From assembly GCF_947501385.1 (NCBI RefSeq), contig NZ_CANMVP010000023.1:1-64000 (forward strand): 64,000 bases of DNA, read 5' to 3'. The notes beneath the pieces were generated by a model. It did no database searches. It was not told where the DNA came from and saw only the letters and a list, made by a program, of their open reading frames with translations. The position numbers were made by a program, and so were the translations under genes. This DNA comes from an uncultured Polaribacter sp. GTDB taxonomy: Bacteria > Bacteroidota > Bacteroidia > Flavobacteriales > Flavobacteriaceae. Positions 52,193 through 60,336 of this stretch are shown here, piece after piece. The stretch's first letter is position 1. Each line of letters begins with the position of its first letter.

Positions 52193-55014
52193 TGATTGTT
52201 TGTAATAAACAAGTGATAGGTTTTTGTTGCTATTTCTTTCACTTCGCTATTTTTAAACTTTTTTAAAGGTAAAACAATTGAAATATAATTCTTGTTTTTA
52301 GATACTTGTAGGTATTTAAGAACAAGAATTTTTAGTTGGGTACCTCCCATTCTCATAATTCTTTGTAAATATTTCTTTTCAGTCAATACTTTAAGCGCTA
52401 TAACGGGCGAATTCAACTTGTCATCTACAATATAATTCTCTACAACAGGTAGTACCATCATTTTAATTTTACTTTGAAGAATGTTATCCAAAAATTCTAA
52501 AGAGTTTACTTTAGCCTCTCTAATTTCACTCTGTATGCCAATATAGGTCATATTGATATCTTCTTCATTGTAAATTAAACTCAATAAGTTGAAGATACAT
52601 TTTAAATTGTACTCTAGCACTTTTTCTAAAGCAGTCATCATGTCTTTTCTTGCTTCATAAACATTCTGATCAGATGCATCTTCTTCTTTAGATAAGTCCT
52701 CATTAATAATGTGTTGTATCGAATTGATAATTTCTAGGGTATTTTTATAGTAACTACTTTCTCTAAATATTTGATTTTTAATAACTCTTGTACTGATGTA
52801 TAATTGATGATTACTTTTCTTTAATTTTTTTAATGATTTTGATGATTCTAGTCTTGTAACTGCATTTTTACTTTTTAACAAACGCATTAAAATTCTTACG
52901 GCTTCCTCATTATTAAAAGACTCAATTACTTTTGGTATAAATTTTCTAATGGAAGGTTTAAGCTGATTATTCTTATCAATTTTTAAAATGATTTCAATAA
53001 TTTTTGGACCATAGCTTTTAAGTGCTTTTATCGCTCTTTTTCTATGCGTTTTAGACTCTAATAACGCTAACAAATCGTTTATAAAAACCTCATCTGAAGA
53101 AATTCCAGCAGCAGTTGTTGCAAATTTTACAACATAATTTACATTACTTTTCAGGTGGATATTTATATATTTATAATATTTTATAAGTCTTGTATAGGCA
53201 ATACTCATTAATAAACCCGCTAGCAGCTCTTTTTTAGCATCTACATCATCTGAAGTCAAAATATACATTCTTTGCTCTAATCTTTCTACTAAATTGTATT
53301 TTTCACCTAGTTTAGCATTGTTAGAGCTTTGTTTCGCTAGTGTTAGTAGTGCACCATTTGCGATGTATTCATTTTGGTTGTCTAAATATTTATTAAAAAA
53401 AGATTCATCTGTAATGGGAGAATGTGCTAATATATAATCTAAAGCTATGTAGACCAAAACATCGTCTTTCTCATGAACCAACGTCTCTACTTTGTCTAAA
53501 ATATCTAGATCTTCAAAAGAATCTAAGTAATCAATAGCTTCTGTTTTCACTTTATTAGAAGGGTGGTCTAACAATTTAATAATTTTAGTATTAAAAGAGG
53601 TTTCCTTATAATCTTTTAAGCGATCTAATATGCTTAAAATAGAAGCTTCATCGCCATTTTCTAAAATATTTTTAACATCTGCAATGGTATTTTCTGTCTT
53701 TTTATTTTTTTCTGAATTTGCTTCAAAAGTTAATGTCTTTTGAATATTTGTTTTAAAAGAATTAAAATAGGCTTCACGCAGACGGTAAATTAATAAGATC
53801 CAAATAAAAGTAAACAACAATACAATTACAGTAATGTAAGAAGAGTCTAAATCTAATCTCTTTATTAAAAAGATTAATAAAAAACCCGCAAAACCAGTTG
53901 CAATACTATCTACAGCAACATCTATATAAGATTTTGCTTGATTTTTAACTAACAACGGAATTGGCATGATAGACAATTCTACAGCGGCTTTATTCAAAGA
54001 TTGTTTCGCACTGCCATCAATTCCTTTTATCAATATTAAAACCCATAATTCTGGAAATGTTAAAAATAGCAAACTCCCAAACGCAATAGTTAATGGAAGA
54101 ATTAATAAGGTTGAAGAAACCCCTATTCTAGTTAAAATTTTATTGGTAAGAAATAATTGTATTACAAGCGCAACAACATTAAATGTTGAAAACCAGAATC
54201 CAAAAAAAGCAGCCAATTCATCAGAATCTGGAATGGCTTCATAAGCAAAAGCACTAAATTGAAAATCTACTAGTTTTGCTACAATAACTCCAATTCCTGT
54301 AATTAAGGCAATGTATGTTAAGTGTTTCGATTTTGCAATCAAACGTAAAGAAGAACTTTCTAAATTTTCTTGATCTGCAATTACTTGTTTTCGTTTAAAA
54401 GAGTTTAAAAATTTAATTTTTAAATTATAAACACTTTTTAAAATAGGAATACAAAGTAAAATTAACAATGCAGCAAGAAAGATAGCATATTCGTTTCCAA
54501 AGCTGGTAGCGATGATACTTGTTAAGTACCCACCAAATATTCCGCCTGCAATAGCTCCTGCGCCAATAAAACCAAAATTTCTTTTGGCTTCTCTGGCATT
54601 AAAAACCATGTTCGCAAACAACCAAAATTGTGAAGTTGCTACTACAGCAAATAAGGATATAAATACATAGTAGAAATAAAGTACCCAACTACTAATAATA
54701 TCATGTCTTAATACCAAGCTTAAAGCAACAAAAGCCAAACTAAATATGACTAAAGAAATTACAGTAACTTTTACAAGAGAAAATTTTCTGATGGCTCTAT
54801 TATAAAAATAGGTTGTTAGTACAGCCACACCAGCCACTAAAAGATAACCAAATGGCAAGTTATCTGCACCCAATTGAGATACAAAAAGTGCATTTACAGT
54901 GGGTTTTACAATAAGTAAAACCGTAATAATTATAAAAATATATAATAGCATTAAAAAAGAGATGCCTATCTCATCATCTCTTAGTCCAAATGTTTTTGTA
55001 ATAATCTTTCTCAC
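52189..55014 (-). CDS. Npt/TLC ATP-ADP translocase-like transporter with C-terminal HEAT repeats
   Basis: The 941-residue protein has about twelve membrane helices in its first 420 residues (MRKIITKTFGLRDDEIGISF; ALFVSQLGADNLPFGYLLVA) resembling the nucleotide-transporter (Npt1/Npt2, TLC) family, including FWLFANMVFNAREAKRNFGF. The remaining 500 residues are soluble HEAT-like helical repeats, e.g. HPSNKVKTEAIDYLDSFEDL and LKSKNAVTRLESSKSLKKLK. In intracellular bacteria the family swaps ATP/ADP across the inner membrane; in free-living ones its cargo is unknown. It lies between two serine hydrolases, next to the secreted dikinase. A regulatory or scaffold role for the HEAT tail is likely. Confidence 0.82.
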   Translation of the reverse strand: MRKIITKTFGLRDDEIGISFLMLLYIFIIITVLLIVKPTVNALFVSQLGADNLPFGYLLVAGVAVLTTYFYNRAIRKFSLVKVTVISLVIFSLAFVALSLVLRHDIISSWVLYFYYVFISLFAVVATSQFWLFANMVFNAREAKRNFGFIGAGAIAGGIFGGYLTSIIATSFGNEYAIFLAALLILLCIPILKSVYNLKIKFLNSFKRKQVIADQENLESSSLRLIAKSKHLTYIALITGIGVIVAKLVDFQFSAFAYEAIPDSDELAAFFGFWFSTFNVVALVIQLFLTNKILTRIGVSSTLLILPLTIAFGSLLFLTFPELWVLILIKGIDGSAKQSLNKAAVELSIMPIPLLVKNQAKSYIDVAVDSIATGFAGFLLIFLIKRLDLDSSYITVIVLLFTFIWILLIYRLREAYFNSFKTNIQKTLTFEANSEKNKKTENTIADVKNILENGDEASILSILDRLKDYKETSFNTKIIKLLDHPSNKVKTEAIDYLDSFEDLDILDKVETLVHEKDDVLVYIALDYILAHSPITDESFFNKYLDNQNEYIANGALLTLAKQSSNNAKLGEKYNLVERLEQRMYILTSDDVDAKKELLAGLLMSIAYTRLIKYYKYINIHLKSNVNYVVKFATTAAGISSDEVFINDLLALLESKTHRKRAIKALKSYGPKIIEIILKIDKNNQLKPSIRKFIPKVIESFNNEEAVRILMRLLKSKNAVTRLESSKSLKKLKKSNHQLYISTRVIKNQIFRESSYYKNTLEIINSIQHIINEDLSKEEDASDQNVYEARKDMMTALEKVLEYNLKCIFNLLSLIYNEEDINMTYIGIQSEIREAKVNSLEFLDNILQSKIKMMVLPVVENYIVDDKLNSPVIALKVLTEKKYLQRIMRMGGTQLKILVLKYLQVSKNKNYISIVLPLKKFKNSEVKEIATKTYHLFITNNH

Positions 55015-55034
55015 AGCTTATTTCATAAATAGAA

Positions 55035-55946
55035 CTATAAAGAACGGGCTTTTTTTAATACCTTTTCTAAAGGTCTCACTAAATTTCTAATAATTTGTTC
55101 ACCATAATCATTATCAATTAAAGCTACAATAATATATTTTCTTTTTGGACCCCAAACCAATGCAGAGTCTGAATGGTAATTTCTCCAAGAACCAGACTTT
55201 CTATAAACCGTTGCTTTGGGTGCAATAATGTCTAAAGTATTTACAAACTTATGATGCAACTTAGGATCTTTCATAATATCTAACATTTCTTTAGAACGTT
55301 CTGTACTAATTAAGTTTCCTAATGCCAATTGGTAATAAAAACTACAAACCTGTCTTGTTGTAGCCGCATGACTTAGACCTTTCATAGGATCTGGACTTCT
55401 TTTTCCTGCAGCTGCATATCTTTTACCAACCCAAAGACCACCACCAACTTCTTCATCGTATAGTTTATTTTTTGGAGCTCGTAAAACTTCTTCAATTTTT
55501 TTATACCCAAGTCTATCAATCATTCTCGTAGATGCCTGATTGTTCGATTTACTGATCATTAAGCGTAAATCTTTTTTAATTTCATCGGTATACTCCATTT
55601 CACCATTTTCTATGGCATCCATAGCCGCTAAAAGAATGGCAATTTTTGGTAAACTTGCAGCATACATCATAAAATTATCATTCATTCCTGCATACTTAAA
55701 ATTTAAAGGATCACTTAAATCTACAATACCAATAGACATTTGTCTTCCTGCTACAAGGCGTTTCCATTTTTTATTAGAATTTATTTGTTTGGTTAAGATA
55801 TCTTTTAATTCAGCATTTTCAATTTCTGCAATTGGGTCTATATCATCTACGTGACTTATAGGCAACCCATTTTGTCCGTAAACGACCCCAGAAAATACTA
55901 GAAAAGTTAATATTAAAAAATGTTCTTTAATTTTTTTAAAATGCAT
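55035..55946 (-). CDS. Serine hydrolase, class A beta-lactamase-like, secreted
   Basis: The product of 303 residues starting at ATG 55946 (MHFKKIKEHFLILTFLVFSG) has a signal peptide ending VYGQ and the motifs SxxK (ASLPKIAILLA, about Ser98), SxN (SKSNNQAS) and KSG (YRKSGSWRN). An in-frame ATG at 55967 would add seven residues before the signal. It is of class A size, but the SLPK start and RKSG box fit the cell-wall-linked serine hydrolases of Flavobacteriia. It lies 20 bp upstream of the transporter on the same strand, so both are probably co-transcribed. Substrate unknown; drug resistance is not implied. Confidence 0.8.
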   Translation of the reverse strand: MHFKKIKEHFLILTFLVFSGVVYGQNGLPISHVDDIDPIAEIENAELKDILTKQINSNKKWKRLVAGRQMSIGIVDLSDPLNFKYAGMNDNFMMYAASLPKIAILLAAMDAIENGEMEYTDEIKKDLRLMISKSNNQASTRMIDRLGYKKIEEVLRAPKNKLYDEEVGGGLWVGKRYAAAGKRSPDPMKGLSHAATTRQVCSFYYQLALGNLISTERSKEMLDIMKDPKLHHKFVNTLDIIAPKATVYRKSGSWRNYHSDSALVWGPKRKYIIVALIDNDYGEQIIRNLVRPLEKVLKKARSL

Positions 55947-56034
55947 ATTTATTTTTTTGTCAATCATAGTATATAATATACAAAATATGTGCCAGTAAAC
56001 AAATTATAGTTGTTAATATTATCTAAACCTAGCA

Positions 56035-56526
56035 TTAATTTCTTACTTTTATTGGTGTTGTAGGGTTAAAACCAAAGTTTGTGTTTGGTAATTCAATACC
56101 TAATTGATAAATCAAATAACCAATACTAGCGTAATGATGTGTTGTATGACTTTGGGTTTGCATTAAAACCGCAGCAAGTGTATAATTTGCCGTTTCAATT
56201 CCTTGCCCTAAATCATCAGAGACTTTAACTATTTTATTAAAATCTTCTTTTTTAATTTTATAAAGTTGAAAAATGATTGTTTCGAAATATGCGATGCCTA
56301 TAGTCGTTTTTAATTCCACTAGCTCATTTCTATCTCTTATAGAAAAATCTATTGCTTTATTTTCTAGTCCTTTAAAAATACAAGAAAACACATCTAAAAC
56401 ATGACGTATATGACAGCCTATACTTGAATAATAAGGTGCTACTGATCTATCTGAATATTCTTCGTCACTAATACTTTTTAATAATTGAATTCCTTTCTCT
56501 AAATTCTGGGCAATCGTTTCAATCAT
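56035..56526 (-). CDS. DinB family protein
   Basis: The 163-residue protein is a four-helix DinB-like bundle: ETIAQNLEKGIQLLKSISDE, the metal His in SSIGCHIRHVLDVFSCIFKG and HTTHHYASIGYLIYQLGIEL. The three-His pattern (about residues 34-38 and 124-126) fits a metal-dependent thiol-transferase-like fold. Function of this branch is unknown. It is expressed away from the basic-tail gene, in a divergent arrangement with 232 bp between. Confidence 0.78.
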   Translation of the reverse strand: MIETIAQNLEKGIQLLKSISDEEYSDRSVAPYYSSIGCHIRHVLDVFSCIFKGLENKAIDFSIRDRNELVELKTTIGIAYFETIIFQLYKIKKEDFNKIVKVSDDLGQGIETANYTLAAVLMQTQSHTTHHYASIGYLIYQLGIELPNTNFGFNPTTPIKVRN

Positions 56527-56677
56527 GTAATTTATTTTGGAATAATGGTCGTAAAATATGCTTCTAAATTACGAGTTCTTTCTGAATTTTAAAAATTTTA
56601 TAATCAAATGACACACAACTTCTTACACATTAATAGTTAAGCATTAGTAGTACTATGTAAACAAATCTTTACTTTTT

Positions 56678-56693
56678 TGGCACGCTCTTTGAA
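56678..56693 (+). promoter_or_regulatory. Sigma-54-like promoter before the basic-tail protein gene
   Basis: TGGCACG-CTCT-TTGAA has GG at 56679-56680, exactly ten bases, then GA where the consensus has GC (TGGCACGNNNNTTGCW). It is 66 nt upstream of the ATG at 56759. The -24 half is perfect. No bacterial enhancer-binding protein is encoded in this window. Confidence 0.6.
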
Positions 56694-56758
56694 AATACTA
56701 CAACAAATGCGGAAGCCGAAAAGCAATTAGAGTAGGCAAAACCCTTAAACCATATATT

Positions 56759-57814
56759 ATGAAAAAAGGTGTACTTATATTATTAGGAATGTTCATGATG
56801 GTTTCTACTGTTGAAGCCAAAAATGGCGAAAATTTATCAAACAACATTAGGGTTCACCATTCTTATAACAATTCTGTTAACTTCTTAGAAAGAGGAATTG
56901 AATTTTTTATTTTTACGAATGGTGATTTTGATTTTAACAGCAATTATAACGATACATATTATGACTTTAACGGAGTACGTACAAGAAGAAATGGCGTAAC
57001 CATAGATAGAGATTATAGAGGTAGAATAAGACGTGTTGGTTCTGTATTTATTAACTATGATTTTAGAGGAAACGTCTCTAGAGTAGGTTCTGTTTACATG
57101 CGATATTTTGGAAATAGACTTACAAATGTTGGAAACTTAAATATATCCTACAACAGATGGGGAGATCCTGTGTTTTATGGAAATGTAAGAGATAATTTTT
57201 ACAATCACAACGGCATTAGAATCAACCTAAATTTAGGAACTATTTGGAACTATAACCATGCGTATTTTTTTAATAATGATTTTAGAAGAAACTATACACA
57301 ATTTAGAGAAGATCGTAATTTTTTCTATTACAAAGCAAATAGAAATGCGAAGATTGGAAAACGATCTCAAATTCTAAAAAGAAGAAAACAAACTTCTGTA
57401 AATAGAAATAACAGTAACACTAAACGTAGTATTAAATCTTATAGAAAATCTGAAGCTAAAAGAAACCTTGATGCAAATACTAGAAGAAATTCAGAGGTAA
57501 GAAAAAATAGCGATGCAAGTACTAGAAGAAATTCAAATACGAATGTTAGAAGAACTACAGACAAGAATACAAAAAGAACTTCTGTAACTCGAAATAATGA
57601 AAATGCGAAAGCACCTACTAGAATTAAAAGAACAGTAGGAGCAAATACTAGAAAGAACACCAATTCTAATGTAAAAAGAACTACAAATAATAATACAAAA
57701 AGAACTTCTGTAACAAGAAGTAGAGAAAATGTGAAAATTCCTTCTAGAGTTAAAAGAAAAGTTGACAATAAAAAAAGAGTAAATACAGTTTCTAAAACTA
57801 AAAGAAGAAGTTAA
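56759..57814 (+). CDS. Secreted protein with an extremely basic, repetitive C-terminal tail
   Basis: The 351-residue protein has a signal peptide (1-20, ending EAK), a folded Asn/Tyr/Arg-rich region (about 21-195) with repeated GVTIDRDYRGRIRRVGSV-like strands of the type YDFRGNVSRVGSVYMRY and a tail of about 150 residues rich in Arg, Lys, Asn, Thr and Ser. The tail repeats NTKRTSVTR at two places about 55 residues apart, with TRRNS and NVRRT variants between. Such a tail could bind nucleic acid, polyphosphate or acidic surface glycans. Its promoter looks sigma-54 dependent. No known family. Confidence 0.75.
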   Translation: MKKGVLILLGMFMMVSTVEAKNGENLSNNIRVHHSYNNSVNFLERGIEFFIFTNGDFDFNSNYNDTYYDFNGVRTRRNGVTIDRDYRGRIRRVGSVFINYDFRGNVSRVGSVYMRYFGNRLTNVGNLNISYNRWGDPVFYGNVRDNFYNHNGIRINLNLGTIWNYNHAYFFNNDFRRNYTQFREDRNFFYYKANRNAKIGKRSQILKRRKQTSVNRNNSNTKRSIKSYRKSEAKRNLDANTRRNSEVRKNSDASTRRNSNTNVRRTTDKNTKRTSVTRNNENAKAPTRIKRTVGANTRKNTNSNVKRTTNNNTKRTSVTRSRENVKIPSRVKRKVDNKKRVNTVSKTKRRS

Positions 57815-57815
57815 A

Positions 57816-57833
57816 ATAGGTATTAATACCTAT
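57816..57833. promoter_or_regulatory. Perfect 18-bp palindrome after the basic-tail gene
   Basis: ATAGGTATTAATACCTAT is fully self-complementary. Its centre GGTATTAATACC also occurs at 18514-18525, and GTATTAATACCT at 16699-16710. Here it lies just behind a stop codon, without T-run or downstream start, so its role is unclear. Confidence 0.45.
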
Positions 57834-57930
57834 ATATAAAACTTTGATTCTTAGTAAATTTGAAACTCATTATTTAAATTTTTTGTTAACTAACTAGATT
57901 TAATTTTGACTGGAAAAGTAAAAGTTAAAA

Positions 57931-57955
57931 GCCCCATTTTAGAATGGGGTTTTTT
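57931..57955. terminator. Bidirectional terminator between convergent genes
   Basis: CCCCATT-TTAG-AATGGGG with an A-run before and a T-run after (GGGGTTTTTT). It can serve both the basic-tail gene (plus) and the small minus-strand gene ending at 57961. Confidence 0.88.
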
Positions 57956-57960
57956 ATGTT

Positions 57961-58185
57961 TTAATCTTTTTTATTTTCTAATTTACAAATAGTTCTACCT
58001 ACATTCTCTGCTTTCTTTTTAGTGATCTTTTTAATTTTAGATTTGCATTTTTTAATACCACTACAATCTTTTTTTAAGTGATATTTTTTGCTCGATTTAC
58101 TAGTACAAATAAAAACTTCTTTTTCTTTTATTTGAAAAGCGGTCAGCACAAATAAGAGTGAGAAAATTAAGAGTAGGTTTTTCAT
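57961..58185 (-). CDS. Small secreted Cys-containing protein with YHxxxxC motif
   Basis: The 74-residue product has a signal peptide (about 1-18) and a short lysine-rich body with KKYHLKKDCSGIKKCKSKI and a late CKLE. The KKYH...C...C pattern resembles the small metal-binding domain (KxYHxxxC...PCxxC type) seen in its neighbour at 59366-59845, but it lacks a final CxxC. It lies 33 bp behind the nuclease-domain gene and is probably co-transcribed with it. Function unknown. Confidence 0.65.
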   Translation of the reverse strand: MKNLLLIFSLLFVLTAFQIKEKEVFICTSKSSKKYHLKKDCSGIKKCKSKIKKITKKKAENVGRTICKLENKKD

Positions 58186-58218
58186 AGGTTAAGTTATTTG
58201 ATTTCAAATATAAACTTT

Positions 58219-59277
58219 CTAATTATTTAGTTCGTAGAAATCTATAATTTTTAAAAGTTGCTCTTCGTATTTGTAAATCTCATCGATCGATTTGATAGTA
58301 ATTTTTGTTTCTTTTTTATTTTCATCAAAAATCCCTAAATATTTATTACTAGTATTTAAATGCAATCTGCATAATGGTTTTCTATTATTATCATCTAAAA
58401 GAATTCCAAAATAAGATTGTGTATCTCTATGTGTAATTCTTTCTACGGGCAATTTTCTTCTTAAAATAGCCACAATTATTCTGTAACCATCTAATTCCTC
58501 TTCTGTAGTAACTATTTTAGTTTCTTCAACAGTATCATCAATAATATCTTTTTGCTGTTTTTCTGATTCTTTGTTTAAAGCAGAATTTAAGCGATCATTC
58601 ACCTTCTCTCCTATTATTTGATTAAAGGCTTTATGAACCAATTCGGTAAACTCGTCCATTACCTTTTCTGTTAAGCGCCCAGAATAAACCTTGGTTGCAA
58701 AAAGTCTAGAAAATTCAAAAGAGGGCTTTGTCAGTTCTTCTGAAATGCATTTCTTGATTTCTTTGGTATATTTAAGGGAACTTGCATTGTCTACAATTTT
58801 ATTAACGTCAAAATTAGATTTATGAAATTTTAGTATTTCGTGGATATCAGTGTCTTTTACTTTGGTAATATCAAACTCTAAAAATGGTTTTTCATCCATT
58901 TTATTGGTTTGTTCTAAATCTGTATAAAAACGATATTGAATTCCGTTTGTGAGTAAAGAAAAACGCGTTTTAGTCACATGGAAATACCTAAATAACTGCG
59001 AGTTATGATTGTCTAAAGATTCTTTCCAGTTCTTACATTCTATGATTAAAATTGGGTCATTATCTTGAAAAATAGCATAATCTACTTTTTCTCCTTTTTT
59101 TAAGCCCAAATCTGCAGTAAATTCTGGCACAACTTCAGTTGGATTAAAAGAATCGTATCCCAAAGCATGAATAAAAGGCAGTACAAAGGCATGTTTGGTA
59201 GATTCTTCAGTTTCAATTTTATCTTTTAGCAACGTAATTTTGTCTGCGATTGCTTTTATTTTGTTTTGGAATTCCAT
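58219..59277 (-). CDS. Stand-alone type I restriction HsdR N-terminal-like nuclease-domain protein
   Basis: The 352-residue protein begins with a coiled segment, then STKHAFVLPFIHALGYDSFN and KVDYAIFQDNDPILIIECKN, the PD-(D/E)xK core (D then ExK) of HSDR_N_2-type domains, and FSLLTNGIQYRFYTDL. No helicase motor follows, and no hsdM or hsdS is nearby, so it is not a complete restriction system. The C-terminal 100 residues are a separate domain (GYRIIVAILRRKLPVERITH). It has an 18-bp palindrome 45 bp upstream of its ATG, shared with two neighbours. It may be a DNA-acting or signalling nuclease. Confidence 0.82.
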   Translation of the reverse strand: MEFQNKIKAIADKITLLKDKIETEESTKHAFVLPFIHALGYDSFNPTEVVPEFTADLGLKKGEKVDYAIFQDNDPILIIECKNWKESLDNHNSQLFRYFHVTKTRFSLLTNGIQYRFYTDLEQTNKMDEKPFLEFDITKVKDTDIHEILKFHKSNFDVNKIVDNASSLKYTKEIKKCISEELTKPSFEFSRLFATKVYSGRLTEKVMDEFTELVHKAFNQIIGEKVNDRLNSALNKESEKQQKDIIDDTVEETKIVTTEEELDGYRIIVAILRRKLPVERITHRDTQSYFGILLDDNNRKPLCRLHLNTSNKYLGIFDENKKETKITIKSIDEIYKYEEQLLKIIDFYELNN

Positions 59278-59321
59278 GGATTATATTTTAACCCAAACTT
59301 AATTGTATTTAAAAACAAAAC

Positions 59322-59339
59322 CTTACGGGAATCCGTAAG
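59322..59339 (-). promoter_or_regulatory. Putative operator 1 (TACGG-N4-CCGTA palindrome)
   Basis: CTTACGGGAATCCGTAAG is a near-perfect palindrome whose near edge is 45 bp upstream of the ATG of the nuclease-domain gene at 59277. Related palindromes precede two other units at 59895 and 61290. Confidence 0.6.
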
Positions 59340-59365
59340 ATTTAAAATTATACGTTTTTAATATT

Positions 59366-59845
59366 TTATTTATGTTGATAACAATGCCCTCCACCTTTTA
59401 CTTTCCGTTTACAGGATTTTCCAGATTTGATTTTTGCGCCACAAAGCGTTGTTTTACTTTTAGAAGAAGAAGTTGTTCTACTATTCTCTTTTTTATTTTG
59501 ACCAGTGTGCTGATAACAATAACCGTTCGCTATTTTTGTTACATGTTTGCATCTTGTGCCCTTTTTAGTGAAACCTTTACATCTAACAGATGTAGATATA
59601 CCAACAGCTTTATCTGTAAAATTAAGAGTATTTATTAAATCTTTAATTTTTGGTGGTTTACAAATTTTACAAGGAGTTAATTTAAATTTAGAAATATCCT
59701 TTTTGCCTAATAGTTTCTTTGAAACATTTTCTACCATTCTGCAAGAAGCCAAATGGTATTTTTTTCCTGAAGGAGTTTTATACACATTTTGAGCTTTCAA
59801 ATGAAAACTCATTAGAACAAAACCAATAATTAAAAAATATTTCAT
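59366..59845 (-). CDS. Secreted zinc-finger-like protein with DUF5763-type motifs
   Basis: The 159-residue product has a signal peptide (1-18, ending LKAQ), then KTPSGKKYHLASCRMV, PCKICKPP, and two similar fingers: RCKGFTKKGTRCKHVTKI with GYCYQH, and LCGAKIKSGKSCKRKVKG with GHCYQH. The Cys/His spacing suggests three metal sites. The TPSGKKYH...C...PCKIC region is a small domain found in secreted or nuclease-associated proteins, and the CxxxTxxGxxC...CxxH units resemble DUF5763. It should be periplasmic or secreted; activity unknown. The operator-like palindrome lies 50 bp upstream. Confidence 0.72.
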   Translation of the reverse strand: MKYFLIIGFVLMSFHLKAQNVYKTPSGKKYHLASCRMVENVSKKLLGKKDISKFKLTPCKICKPPKIKDLINTLNFTDKAVGISTSVRCKGFTKKGTRCKHVTKIANGYCYQHTGQNKKENSRTTSSSKSKTTLCGAKIKSGKSCKRKVKGGGHCYQHK

Positions 59846-59894
59846 AGTGAAATTAGTTCATGTAATAATACAATAAATTACTGCAAAGCAAAAC

Positions 59895-59912
59895 CTTACG
59901 AAAATTTGTAAG
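59895..59912 (-). promoter_or_regulatory. Putative operator 2 (same palindrome class)
   Basis: CTTACGAAAATTTGTAAG, 50 bp upstream of the ATG at 59845. It differs from operator 1 at four symmetric positions that keep the dyad, and the wider dyad extends to AAACCTTAC/GTAAGGTTT (59891-59916). Confidence 0.55.
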
Positions 59913-59950
59913 GTTTTAAAATAATACTCCTTCTTTCTTATATTGAACTC

Positions 59951-60328
59951 TTAAAGTATTTTACTCGCTAAATACTTTTGAACTTCATATACATTTATAC
60001 TTTTATTAAATTTCTTACTCACCGACGGTATATTTTCACTAGAAATCCAGATTTTTAATTCTGCATCTAAATCAAATGTCCCTGAAGTTTCCAAAGAAAA
60101 TCTTGATATGCTTTTATAAGGCATCGATTTATATTCAATTTTACTTCCTGTTAATCCTTGAATATCCACAAGTATCAAACGCTTATTTGTAAACATAAAA
60201 ATATCTCTAAAAAGTTTAAAGCCTAATTCAATCTCTTCATCATCTATTAATAATCTTTTATATTTTTCATTTAATTTTTCTGTTGAAATTTCACTTGCAT
60301 TCCCCAATAATTGATTGAATAATCCCAT
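59951..60328 (-). CDS. PH-domain protein (bacterial pleckstrin-homology-like)
   Basis: The 125-residue protein is one bPH-type domain: YKRLLIDDEEIELGFKLFRD, IFMFTNKRLILVDIQGLTGS, KIEYKSMPYKSISRFSLETS and a closing helix SINVYEVQKYLASKIL. Such domains serve binding or oligomerisation, not catalysis. The gene lies 8 bp behind the 300-residue membrane protein, so both are one unit controlled from the palindrome at 61290. Partner unknown. Confidence 0.82.
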   Translation of the reverse strand: MGLFNQLLGNASEISTEKLNEKYKRLLIDDEEIELGFKLFRDIFMFTNKRLILVDIQGLTGSKIEYKSMPYKSISRFSLETSGTFDLDAELKIWISSENIPSVSKKFNKSINVYEVQKYLASKIL

Positions 60329-60336
60329 TATGTTTT

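Noticed and set aside
50885..55946. Beta-lactamase resistance genes
   Set aside because: Both serine hydrolases have the SxxK/SxN/KSG fold, but their size, inserts and neighbourhood fit cell-wall-related hydrolases, and the fold alone does not show drug hydrolysis.
58219..59277. A complete type I restriction-modification system
   Set aside because: Only an HsdR N-terminal-like nuclease domain is present; motor, methylase and specificity genes are missing from the surroundings.
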